Shown one piece after another: positions 1 to 7,583 of a stretch of 17,147 nucleotides of DNA. The stretch covers positions 1 through 17,147 of the forward strand of contig PKXI01000320.1 in the NCBI GenBank assembly GCA_003133425.1, read 5' to 3'. The notes under the pieces are model-generated. The model had not been told where the DNA came from. It searched no databases and worked only from the letters and a program-made list of their open reading frames with translations. The DNA comes from Acidobacteriaceae bacterium. GTDB taxonomy: Bacteria; Acidobacteriota; Terriglobia; Terriglobales; Acidobacteriaceae. Positions within the stretch are counted from its first letter, which is position 1. The number at the start of each line of letters is the position of its first letter. Made by a program: the position numbers and the translations under genes.

Positions 1-219
1 ACCCCGGTTCTGGTGGTCGCGTCGACTTGAATGCCGTGTCTTCGGGATAAATCATCCCTGGTAATGCTACCGCGCAAAGCAGATTCAGCCCCGTCATGCG
101 CGCCGGTGCGGAGTTCGGTCGAAGGCGCGCAAAAAAGAATTCCTGGTGGAAATCCGGAAAACTCGGCGTGCGCGGACACGGACCCGCGGTCATCCGCATA
201 AAAAAGAGAACAATGTATT

Positions 220-360
220 TTACTCCCTTTTGGAACTTACCAACTGTTTGTACGTGATCCGGGTTCCTACCGACTTCTCCAGCAGAGAATCGATCCGGTC
301 GAGCGTATGAATCTTCACGCTCCCCTCGTTGAGCCGGAACGTAAACTCGTCTAGGCATTC
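220..360 (-). pseudogene. C-terminal remnant of an IS1595/ISXO2-like transposase
   Basis: The minus-strand reading frame ending with TAA at 220-222 contains CLDEFTFRLNEG followed by TLDRIDSLLEK and RITYKQL. From memory, this order (xEFxFRxNxG, then a DR-containing helix, then (R/L)TYKQL at the extreme C-terminus) is that of ISXO2-like/IS1595-family transposases. Only about 45 residues of that type are present, whereas full proteins have roughly 220-320. The frame stays open to an ATG at 435, but residues 1-25 of that frame do not look like the family. The DDE catalytic core is absent, so this is a dead fragment. I see no clear terminal inverted repeats. Family assignment is from memory; the fragment nature is seen directly. 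Confidence 0.6.
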
Positions 361-877
361 GGGGAGCAATGGAACAGAAAACTCGCTTAAGCGCAGGACA
401 CTCAGTCGACTCAATACAAGGGGATTTACCAACATCTGACTGGTCGGTACGCGTGAAGGAAGCTTTCAACAAGCCGACATTCGGCTTGCACCAGGACCGT
501 CCCTCCGTGTTTCAAAAGGGTTTCCGAACTGGTCCATTAGACCCAGGCGCAGCAATCACCGGACCTGTCCAATCCAGTCGTTTCAAGAGGTAACCCTTTT
601 GTCACAAAGCAAAAGTGAGCTATGCTCAGGCTGGCTTTTGCCGAAGACTAAGATTCAGCTTGGCTCAGATATACCGGAGCTCATCAGTGCACACTGACTA
701 ACCAGCCGACACCTTACTCCGAAAGGCCGACCTTGTGATTGCTCGCGTATCACGCCACGTTTCGCAACCAGGCATGTTCACGGACATCGTTCGGTTGCTG
801 TCGGCGGTTGGCTCAGCCGGCAGTGTACTTCCGGCATATCCATCCTTCTTCCAACGGCGTCGCTCCAGCAGGACATG
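361..877. other. Gene-free left flank downstream of the GH4 gene
   Basis: I find no convincing coding region, tRNA or rRNA here. The open frames present (for example 369-593 on plus) have no recognisable motif and no good ribosome binding site. Visible structures are the hairpin at 470-488, an inverted repeat CTTTTG/CAAAAG at 596-615 enclosing the odd palindrome TTTGTCACAAA (598-608), and a weak GCCGG/CCGGC stem at 816-835 just past the GH4 stop codon. The last lacks a U-tract, so the operon's terminator is not evident. With the transposase fragment at 220-360 the stretch looks like a decayed intergenic or insertion zone. Confidence 0.5.
470..488. repeat. Strong short hairpin, 8-bp stem and 3-nt loop
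   Basis: CAAGCCGA (470-477) is followed by CAT and then by its exact reverse complement TCGGCTTG (481-488). Neither strand has a run of T after the stem, so it is not a canonical intrinsic terminator. It lies in gene-free DNA about 110 bp from the transposase remnant and could be part of a decayed element end. No function is assigned. Confidence 0.6.
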
Positions 878-2230
878 CTACTTGCCGAATTGGAAATCGC
901 GCAGCAGACCATCGGATGGTTCCCACTCTCCGATTGCGGGGTACAACAACATGGCCTTGCGGGCCATTTGTCTTGAGCCTGTCAGCGCTGCCTCAATCGT
1001 TGCCCGCTCATACTCCTTCACCGCCAACACCAGCCCTCGCACTGGAGCAGGCAGTGCCCCGCATGGCTCCGGCGTGATTGTGTCTTTGCAGATTCCGCAC
1101 GGCACTTCCACCACATCGCTCGCGTCCAGCCCGTCAATGGCTCCATGGTTCCTGAAGTTCACAATCAGGCGCCGGCTGTCCTGTCCACGCAATGCATTCA
1201 TCACATCCAGTGCGATTCTGTGGTATCCATTGGCCGCCCGGAACGGGTCTTCGTCCTGGCTAGCGTCTTTTCTCAGTCGATCCTCGCTGGTTGACTCCAA
1301 CACCATATATGTCCCAGACCGCACTTTGAGGTATTCAATATAAGCGGCCAGCGCGCCCCGCCCGTCCTTTGCGGCAAGCAAAGCCCCGAGGCGGTGGAAC
1401 AAGTCCTCATTCAGTTGTCCCACTTCAGCGCCTCGCGTGCTGCAGTGTGCCCGCTGGTTTGCCAGCGCCCGCCCCCGGGAGTAATAGAAGTACAAGTACT
1501 CGGTGGGTATCAATCTCAGGCTACGGATCAGTTCATGGTCGAACATGGGCACGGGGTATAACTGGTCCAGCAATTGGTCATCTGCAAGCACCTGGTCCGT
1601 CACATCTTTACCGTGCAGCTCGACCTTTCGCACCCATCCCAGATGGTTGAGGCCGATATACTCACAACGCACTTCGGTTGGGTTGGCCGAGAGAGTGTGC
1701 GCAATGCGGTGCAGCATCTCCGATGGCGTATCGCATATTCCTATTGCGCGTACATCGGTGTGATGCAGGATGGCCTGCGTAATCAGGCCCGCGGGATTTG
1801 TAAAATTAATCAACCACGCCTTGGGCGCAAGCCGGCTCACCGCACGCGCCTGCTCCACCGCAATCGGCACGGTGCGCAGCGCCATGGCCATTCCTGCCGG
1901 ACCGGTGGTTTCCTGCCCTGGGTAGCCATGGAGCATCGCTATCCGCTCGTCGCTGGTGCGCGCGGCAATTCCGCCGACGCGAATGCTGCTCAGCACAAAA
2001 TCTGCTCCGTCTACCGCATCTTCAAGGGTTGCGGCTTCACGCACGCGCAGGCTGCCACCATCGCGTTCAACAGCGGCCCGCCCGAGCGACACCATAATTC
2101 GTGCGCGCTCCAGGTCCGGATCGTACAGCACGACTTCATCGACGCCAAGATGGCGCGCTGACTCGTTGATGCCGAACACGACAAGCGGAGTCCGCACGCC
2201 GCCCCCACCGATACAGGCCACCTTACCCAT
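878..2230 (-). CDS. Glycoside hydrolase family 4, 6-phospho-beta-glucosidase-like
   Basis: Cytoplasmic NAD+- and divalent-metal-dependent glycosidase of 450 aa, a normal GH4 length. The N-terminal Rossmann motif is IGGGGVRTP (7-15). The segment RVGG (84-87), GQETTGP (105-111) and R119 resembles the phospho-sugar-recognising 6-phospho-beta-glucosidase branch (LicH/CelF/BglT-like) rather than the alpha-galactosidase or AglA branch. NPAG is at 145-148. The expected metal ligands are Cys166, in CDTP where many members have CNVP, and His196 in GLNHLGW. The tyrosine-rich TEYLYFYY (243-250) matches the region of the catalytic base, and VVEVPCG (373-379) is the usual C-terminal signature. The ATG overlaps the end of the PfkB gene by 8 nt and has a clear GAGGAG Shine-Dalgarno at 2235-2240. 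It is the last gene of the run. No PTS gene is present, so its phosphorylated substrate may come from the adjacent kinase (inference). The exact glycoside is unknown. Confidence 0.92.
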   Translation of the reverse strand: MGKVACIGGGGVRTPLVVFGINESARHLGVDEVVLYDPDLERARIMVSLGRAAVERDGGSLRVREAATLEDAVDGADFVLSSIRVGGIAARTSDERIAMLHGYPGQETTGPAGMAMALRTVPIAVEQARAVSRLAPKAWLINFTNPAGLITQAILHHTDVRAIGICDTPSEMLHRIAHTLSANPTEVRCEYIGLNHLGWVRKVELHGKDVTDQVLADDQLLDQLYPVPMFDHELIRSLRLIPTEYLYFYYSRGRALANQRAHCSTRGAEVGQLNEDLFHRLGALLAAKDGRGALAAYIEYLKVRSGTYMVLESTSEDRLRKDASQDEDPFRAANGYHRIALDVMNALRGQDSRRLIVNFRNHGAIDGLDASDVVEVPCGICKDTITPEPCGALPAPVRGLVLAVKEYERATIEAALTGSRQMARKAMLLYPAIGEWEPSDGLLRDFQFGK

Positions 2231-3146
2231 AACTCTCCTCGTAGCATCTCTTCAGCTCATCGCGGGTAGGCAGCCCGCGAAGCGCGCCTACCACGCGGGT
2301 TGACAGGCCGCCACTTACGCATCCGAGGCGCAAGCACACCTCGTCAGCTTTTCCGTCTAATAGACCGTCTATAAATCCCGCATTAAACGCGTCGCCCGCG
2401 CCAGTTGTATCAACCGTCTGCACTTTAGGCGAGCGAGCGTGCAGCATGCCGCCATGGCTGCGCATGATTGCACCCTGCGCGCCCATTTTTACGACGCCGC
2501 TAGGCCACCGGTTTCTGCGAGTAAAGTCAAGATAGGCATGTGCGTCCGCAGCGCAGATCATCCTTGCTTCGCGTTCGTTGGGCAGCAGGTAATCCACGGT
2601 GGAACAAGTCGGAAGGTTCGCTGCATCATGAAGCCAGGCCTCCTGATGTCCAACATCAAGGGAGGTGGTGCAGCCCGCTGCGCACAGCCTGCCCAGCATT
2701 CTCTCTGCCAGTCGGGCTGTGATCGGCATTGCAAAATGGACATGGCGCGCCTCGCTCATATGTTCCAGGATGGAATCGCCGGCCAGTTGCTCTTCAAGTC
2801 GCGCGTTCTCACCGACATAAGTGAAAAATGACCGGTCCACATTGCTCGATACGCTCACCGTTACACCTGTGGATCCATTGCGGCTGCGCAACTCCGCACT
2901 GGGTACTCCAAAACTCGAGAGCCGTTGCAAAATCCATGGCATCTCATTCTTGCCAATGACACCAATCAGGCTAACGGAGCGGCCCAGCCGTGCCAGCGCG
3001 CATGCAGTTATTGCCGCGCCGCCTCCAACTTCCTGGGCATATTCATTAGTAAATACCTCCTCGCCCGGCTGCGGCCACTTCGCAAAGCCGGTCAGCACAT
3101 GGTCAACGTATATTTCTCCAACTACCGCAATGTCGAATTTCTTCAT
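2223..3146 (-). CDS. PfkB-family carbohydrate kinase (second copy)
   Basis: ATP-dependent sugar or nucleoside kinase of the ribokinase/PfkB family, 307 aa from this start, a typical length. The N-terminal glycine motif VGGGAAITA lies at about residues 41-49, the NERE motif at 190-193, and the C-terminal signature DTTGAGDAFNAGF at about 246-258 with predicted catalytic base Asp252. I chose the ATG at 3146 because it forms an ATGA overlap with the stop codon of the upstream permease, which suggests translational coupling. It also places the first beta-strand FDIAVVG right after the start. A GTG at 3164 would add six residues and cannot be excluded. The gene overlaps the GH4 start by 8 nt, so permease, kinase and glycosidase are probably made together. 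It is a divergent paralogue of the kinase at 11632-12588; both carry an RHVH motif mid-protein. The substrate is unknown; a sugar or glycoside delivered by the permease is inferred. Confidence 0.9.
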   Translation of the reverse strand: MKKFDIAVVGEIYVDHVLTGFAKWPQPGEEVFTNEYAQEVGGGAAITACALARLGRSVSLIGVIGKNEMPWILQRLSSFGVPSAELRSRNGSTGVTVSVSSNVDRSFFTYVGENARLEEQLAGDSILEHMSEARHVHFAMPITARLAERMLGRLCAAGCTTSLDVGHQEAWLHDAANLPTCSTVDYLLPNEREARMICAADAHAYLDFTRRNRWPSGVVKMGAQGAIMRSHGGMLHARSPKVQTVDTTGAGDAFNAGFIDGLLDGKADEVCLRLGCVSGGLSTRVVGALRGLPTRDELKRCYEESYG

Positions 3147-4501
3147 AAAGCTGCGAATGGCCACTCCTGCTCATATTTCGCCTTGATCAGATAAATGCCG
3201 GTTCCGGCTCCCACCATTCCCAGGCCGATGAGGATATAGTGCAGACCGCTGCTTGCCGCAATGTAGATCCACCCAAACAGCGCGATTGCTGCCGGAAGGG
3301 GATAGAGCGGCATACGGTAGTTGTCCTCCGCTCTTAGGTTTCGACGACGCATCAGCTCGACCGCAATGCACTGCGCGGCGAACTGAAATATCGCCTGAAC
3401 GACAATCAGCACCTTGATCAGCTCGTCCAGTGAAAACAGACATGCAACCGCAGAAAACACCCCCATGAATAAAAGCGACCAGGTGGGAAATCCTCCGGTC
3501 TTGTGGAGCCGCGCAAATACCGTAAAAAAGTGACCGTCTACCGCCGCCGCATATGGGATTCGTGAAAACCCGAGCATATTGGCAAATACCCCACCAAAAC
3601 TCACAACCAGCACCAGGATGGATACCAGCAGCGCGGCCCACCTGCCATAAACCACCTGCATAAAATCGGCCGCAATCGCTTGCGAGTGCTGCGCCACGCG
3701 CCAGTCCAACGAGCCGATGATCGACAGGTTCATAAGGAGATACAACACGGCCACCAGAAAAATGGATATCATCACGGCACGCGGGATGTTCTTCTGTGGC
3801 TGCTTGATCTCCCCTCCAAGCAGACAGGCGTTGTTGTAGCCGCCGTAATCGTATACCGCGATTAATGTTGTGGCGCCGAGCCCTGTCCAGAAGGTGCGCG
3901 ACATTCGAAATGCGCCGGCAGTGAAGTCAAACGCCATGGACGCATGAAAGTGCAATGCGCCGCTTACGATGATCCAACAACAGGTCGCAACAACTACGGA
4001 GGTAATCACAACCGATATCAGGTCAATCGACCGGATATTTCTATACAGCAGATACGCATTGACCAGGCATACCGCTATACCCACAGCCACTAACTCATAA
4101 TGTGACAGCCTGGGATAGATAAAGCTCATGTATTCTGAGAATCCAACAGCGCCCGCGGCGATGGAGAGTGGTCCAATCAGCAGCGTTTGCCAGAGAAATT
4201 GAAAGCTCATGAGTAGGCCCAGACGGTTTTTTCCATAAGCTTCTTGCAAATAATAGTAAGAGCCGCCGGAACTCGGCATTGTCGATCCGAGTTCCGACCA
4301 CACCATTCCGTCACAGAGGCACAACAGCGCTCCCAGGACCCATCCAACCATAGCCTGCGGACCGCCCATGGCAGAGAGCGCCAATGGTATGGTAAGGAAC
4401 GGCCCCACACCTACCATGTTTAGCACGTTCGCCGATATCGCACCAAATGGACCCAGGCCGCGTTCGAGTTGCTGCCGCTTTGGATTGTTCGTATAGACCA
4501 T
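3143..4501 (-). CDS. APC-superfamily permease (amino acid/amine transporter type)
   Basis: Inner-membrane transporter of 452 aa with about 12 hydrophobic segments, as usual for the amino acid-polyamine-organocation superfamily. The first helix carries the glycine-rich NMVGVGPFLTIPLAL (about 28-42). The motif SELGSTMPSSGGSYYYLQEAYG (about 69-90) is the typical APC loop after TM2. The TM6 region YDYGGYNNACLLGGEIKQPQKNIPRA (about 217-242) and SRIPYAAAVDGHFF (about 313-326) are also family-typical. The start ATG follows GGTAGGGC, a weak ribosome site, 61 bp after the deacetylase stop. It overlaps the downstream kinase by 4 nt. An amine-type carrier in a sugar-catabolic cluster is unusual. It would fit import of a substrate with a free amino group made by the preceding PIG-L deacetylase, but that is inference. 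No binding protein or PTS partner is present. Confidence 0.9.
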   Translation of the reverse strand: MVYTNNPKRQQLERGLGPFGAISANVLNMVGVGPFLTIPLALSAMGGPQAMVGWVLGALLCLCDGMVWSELGSTMPSSGGSYYYLQEAYGKNRLGLLMSFQFLWQTLLIGPLSIAAGAVGFSEYMSFIYPRLSHYELVAVGIAVCLVNAYLLYRNIRSIDLISVVITSVVVATCCWIIVSGALHFHASMAFDFTAGAFRMSRTFWTGLGATTLIAVYDYGGYNNACLLGGEIKQPQKNIPRAVMISIFLVAVLYLLMNLSIIGSLDWRVAQHSQAIAADFMQVVYGRWAALLVSILVLVVSFGGVFANMLGFSRIPYAAAVDGHFFTVFARLHKTGGFPTWSLLFMGVFSAVACLFSLDELIKVLIVVQAIFQFAAQCIAVELMRRRNLRAEDNYRMPLYPLPAAIALFGWIYIAASSGLHYILIGLGMVGAGTGIYLIKAKYEQEWPFAAL

Positions 4502-4562
4502 GCCCTACCAGTTACGAAGTCACTATCAACACCGTGGCAGCCGCAATCGCGCTCCAGCGCAC

Positions 4563-7373
4563 CTACTTTGTCCCCTTCGCTTTCAACTGCGGTTTTTTTG
4601 AAAGGCTCAGGAGATTCGCGAATATTCGGTATGCACCCGGCACACCCAATGGCAACTCTCGATAGAAAGCATAGGCTGTGTACACATAGACCCCTGACCC
4701 ATAATGTGCAACAACCATTCCACCCTTTTGCGGGTCCTGCCCTGGATCGTGAGTTTCAAGCAGCGCTTCATATTGAGGATCCCACGTCTTTAAGAACTTA
4801 GATCCTCGTTCCTCAATCCACCCGTCAAAATCTCTTGCAGTGATTACATTCGGCCATTTCATGGTGGGGTTGTTGGGATCCAGTATCGTTACAATCGAGT
4901 GCTCATCGGTGACCTCTTCCGGGTTCGAGGTCATACTGTAGGGATATGGACCGAAATTATGGTCAAATTCGGGCGTCTGGTATTGCACTACCACTGCTCC
5001 GCCATTCTTAACATAGTCAAGCAAGCGTCCATTGAATGTCCGCAGGTCATCGCGCACGGCATAGGCGCGCACTCCGACGAGAATTTCATCGTATTTCTGA
5101 AGATCGCCGGTGGCGAGATCATCCTGGGTCAAGAAGTGAACATGTATCCCCAGGTTCTCGAGGGATGCAGGGATATCATCGCCGCTTCCTTCGATGTAGC
5201 CAATCTCCTGGTTTGGACTTACCTTCACGTCCGCTCCGGTAACCTGATAGTTCGCCTGGCTATATTCAAAGTATGGCCTCAAGCCGGGATAGCCTATCTG
5301 GACAAACCCTTCCTTGTATTCGTGGTTGTCATAGTTTGCCACCGCTTCGATGTGATAGGTCTGCTCTTTGACTCCCGAAGGAGTCACCTTGAAGGTGACA
5401 ATCTGCTCCTGTCCATTCTGGGCAAAGGAGAATGCCTCGCTGACTGGAAGCGACTTCCATCCCGAAGGCAGATCAAGATGCACGCTTCCCTGCGCGGGGC
5501 CGTTCACATCGTTATGGATCCTGACGCTCAACGGAATTGATGTCCTGTCCAAGGGAAGGACTCCGGCGCTTTGCACCATGGTGACGGAGATCGCAGGCCC
5601 AATTGGCATCGGCTCGTTCACGGTCCCTGCTCCAACCTCGCGCTGGACCGTCTGCACCACTTCTGTCATTTGGAAATGTGCTCCATGATAGGACAGGTTC
5701 ACCTTTGCCTGCAGCGGGTACGGCGCAAGCGGCATGTTTCTATACTCGAGCTTGCGCACATCGTAGTACGCCTGGTCGAGGCCAGGACGGTCAAAGTACG
5801 GCTTCGTATAGCCGATGTCCTCCGGGATCTGAACGCTGAACAGGGTGTTCAGTATCCCGCCTCCGTCGATCTGGCCCGATGTTCTTCCGGCGGTACTGTC
5901 CGCCTGGATTGCATTTCCATCCAATTCCAGGGTTGCGTTTTCAAGATTAATGGGTGCGTTGCCATTGTCGGCCACATGCACAAGCACGCGAAACCTCTGG
6001 CCGGGGATGGCCATCGGGAAATTCGGCTGGTCCATGCGCCCGAAACCGCGCGCCTGCTCCGGGACTGCTTTCGTCTGGTCGGATGTTACGTTCGCATCGA
6101 GCGACACTCCCAGGGCGAGCGCCAGCGCATCATTGAACTGCGTGTGCTTCACGTTCAGCTCGTGGAGCACGTCGTACTTTACCTCGTCGGAGAGCGCACT
6201 GCCCTTCACCTGGTCGATGAGCTGATCCGTTGCCGAAAGCCCGTCGACCAGCATCGGAGCAATCTCGCTCGGATCATTGGTGGAGTAGTTATGGCTTGCC
6301 TTCTCTACAAGCTCATTGATCTTGTTAAGTCCATCCGTGAGAAAGCCGTGCTCCTGGTTACCCGCAAGGCTGGCAATTCCTTGCAAAGTGACATCAATCC
6401 CATCAAAGAAGGTGTTTTCCTGGTCGACCGCCGAAATTCGCGAGCCGAATCTGTGATACGGGGAATCCGCGGATCCTGCGGATGGCACTTCTCCGCCCCC
6501 GTTCTGCGATTTCTGAAAGCCAAGGCCCGTGCGTGATATTTGCTGGTCGCTGAGTCCGTTGACTGTACTGTAGGTTCCGGTCGGTATCTTCACCGTCACG
6601 CTTAAGGGCGCCGGCTCAAGCTGTTCGGAGATATAATTCTGGATTCCGGCCGATGCTCGCCGGAAGAATGGAGCGCGCGCATATTCCTTGTATGGGTTCC
6701 ATGGAAGCAGGCCTTCTTTAATCTGCTCAGGAAAGACATTCGGATCTCCGGCCGCAAGAAAAACCTTCTGGGCCCAGCGGCCGGCGGCCTGGTGATTACC
6801 GTGCCCGTCCGTTGGCCCACCGACAAAGACAGAGGTGATGACCAGCGGCCGCATAAGTCGCACCACACGCACAACGTCATAGAAGACGCGATCGTCCCCG
6901 CCCCATTTCTGCAGAGCTTCATCCAGGGTTTTCGAGAAGCCGTAATCCGCCGCGGTAGTAAAGAATTGTGTGGCGCAGTAGTAGCGGTCTGCCTGCAGCA
7001 GCTCTTCGGTACGGACCAAGCCCAGTGCGTCCCAGAAATCTGACGACATTTCATTTGCGCCGCCTTCGCCACGATTAAGTGTCAACAGGCCCACTCGCGC
7101 GCCCACTGTACGGGACTCGAATGCCAGCGTGGCTCCGTCTTCATCATCCGGATGCGCCACGATCATCAACATGCTGGCCCTGGTGTGAAGTTGCTGCAAT
7201 GCGAGGGTAAGCGCCGCAGCCCCGCGATTCTCGGGAATCGCCTGAGCATCTTCTCGCTCGCCTCCCTGCGTCCTGCATGGCAGCTCTGCCTTCAAACTCG
7301 GCGCCAGTGCGATCATCATCAGAGCTGCAAGCGCGCACATAAGAGTCCGCTTCTTCTTGTCCATTGTCATCAT
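4563..7373 (-). CDS. Secreted multidomain PIG-L family (LmbE-like) deacetylase
   Basis: Predicted zinc-dependent N-deacetylase exported to the periplasm or cell surface, 936 aa. A signal peptide with a KKKR n-region, a hydrophobic core and a likely cleavage after SLKA (about residue 29) precedes the PIG-L domain. That domain has the metal motif AHPDDE (73-78), RGEGGANE (101-108) and the second metal site DGHGNH (His191, His194). After it come beta-sandwich, NEW3-like segments at about 460-690, then a C-terminal Rossmann-like, class I amidotransferase/ThuA-like segment from about 700 to 900 (EIGYIEGSGDD through YVKNGGAVVVQYQTP). Simple MshB/BshB/LmbE enzymes are only about 200-300 aa, so this is the long extracytoplasmic form. 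The first of two adjacent ATGs is chosen because GAGGT (7381-7385) lies 7 nt upstream. The gene sits 210 bp after the receptor gene, with a strong hairpin between. Known substrates of the family include GlcNAc conjugates; the substrate here is not known. Confidence 0.9.
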   Translation of the reverse strand: MMTMDKKKRTLMCALAALMMIALAPSLKAELPCRTQGGEREDAQAIPENRGAAALTLALQQLHTRASMLMIVAHPDDEDGATLAFESRTVGARVGLLTLNRGEGGANEMSSDFWDALGLVRTEELLQADRYYCATQFFTTAADYGFSKTLDEALQKWGGDDRVFYDVVRVVRLMRPLVITSVFVGGPTDGHGNHQAAGRWAQKVFLAAGDPNVFPEQIKEGLLPWNPYKEYARAPFFRRASAGIQNYISEQLEPAPLSVTVKIPTGTYSTVNGLSDQQISRTGLGFQKSQNGGGEVPSAGSADSPYHRFGSRISAVDQENTFFDGIDVTLQGIASLAGNQEHGFLTDGLNKINELVEKASHNYSTNDPSEIAPMLVDGLSATDQLIDQVKGSALSDEVKYDVLHELNVKHTQFNDALALALGVSLDANVTSDQTKAVPEQARGFGRMDQPNFPMAIPGQRFRVLVHVADNGNAPINLENATLELDGNAIQADSTAGRTSGQIDGGGILNTLFSVQIPEDIGYTKPYFDRPGLDQAYYDVRKLEYRNMPLAPYPLQAKVNLSYHGAHFQMTEVVQTVQREVGAGTVNEPMPIGPAISVTMVQSAGVLPLDRTSIPLSVRIHNDVNGPAQGSVHLDLPSGWKSLPVSEAFSFAQNGQEQIVTFKVTPSGVKEQTYHIEAVANYDNHEYKEGFVQIGYPGLRPYFEYSQANYQVTGADVKVSPNQEIGYIEGSGDDIPASLENLGIHVHFLTQDDLATGDLQKYDEILVGVRAYAVRDDLRTFNGRLLDYVKNGGAVVVQYQTPEFDHNFGPYPYSMTSNPEEVTDEHSIVTILDPNNPTMKWPNVITARDFDGWIEERGSKFLKTWDPQYEALLETHDPGQDPQKGGMVVAHYGSGVYVYTAYAFYRELPLGVPGAYRIFANLLSLSKKPQLKAKGTK

Positions 7374-7417
7374 TGCATTTACCTCATCTCCCGTATCCCT
7401 AACAGGCTATGTTGGTA

Positions 7418-7432
7418 TCCGGCTGTGCCGGA
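7418..7432 (-). repeat. Small hairpin in the PIG-L gene leader
   Basis: TCCGGC and GCCGGA form a 6-bp stem around a 3-nt loop, about 45 nt upstream of the deacetylase start. It could influence mRNA processing or translation; nothing more can be said from sequence. Confidence 0.4.
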
Positions 7433-7490
7433 ATAGGTTTCAGCCGCCTAAATCTACTCAGCGCACGCTGGCAGACCGCAGCCCCGCGCT

Positions 7491-7504
7491 GCAGACAAGT
7501 CTGC
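7491..7504. promoter_or_regulatory. Palindrome GCAGACAAGTCTGC, possible protein-binding site
   Basis: Two 6-bp half-sites, GCAGAC and GTCTGC, flank a central AA between the receptor and deacetylase genes. A further GCAGAC lies close by at 7471-7476. The symmetry suits a dimeric regulator, but there is no clear promoter beside it, and the core differs from the GAACCGTTTC site upstream of the receptor. Speculative. Confidence 0.25.
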
Positions 7505-7532
7505 TCAATACCCCTGTGGATCTTGATCGTTT

Positions 7533-7572
7533 TTCCGCGCCGTCGAGATCTGCGAAGCCCGACGGCGCGGAA
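7533..7572 (-). repeat. 13-bp perfect inverted repeat after the TonB receptor gene
   Basis: TTCCGCGCCGTCG (7533-7545) and CGACGGCGCGGAA (7560-7572) are exact reverse complements around a 14-nt loop. In the transcript the stem begins 11 nt after the receptor stop codon. The downstream bases on the minus strand are AAAACG, not a U-tract, so this is not a canonical intrinsic terminator. A GC-rich hairpin between a highly expressed outer-membrane gene and lower-expressed downstream genes usually acts by protecting the upstream mRNA 3' end or by partial termination. That role is inferred here. Confidence 0.65.
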
Positions 7573-7583
7573 GTTGTGGCCGG

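Noticed and set aside
369..593. A 74-codon plus-strand frame in the left flank
   Set aside because: No ribosome site, no recognisable family, and partly opposite the transposase remnant.
816..835. GCCGG/CCGGC stem after the GH4 stop as operon terminator
   Set aside because: Only 5 bp, a 10-nt loop and no U-tract. It is mentioned as structure, not as a terminator.
735..1343. A 202-codon plus-strand open frame opposite the 3' half of the GH4 gene
   Set aside because: It overlaps conserved GH4 coding sequence, and the product is low-complexity Ser/Arg-rich.
5571..6536. A 321-codon plus-strand open frame opposite the PIG-L gene
   Set aside because: It is an antisense shadow of a well-supported gene, with no motif and no ribosome site.
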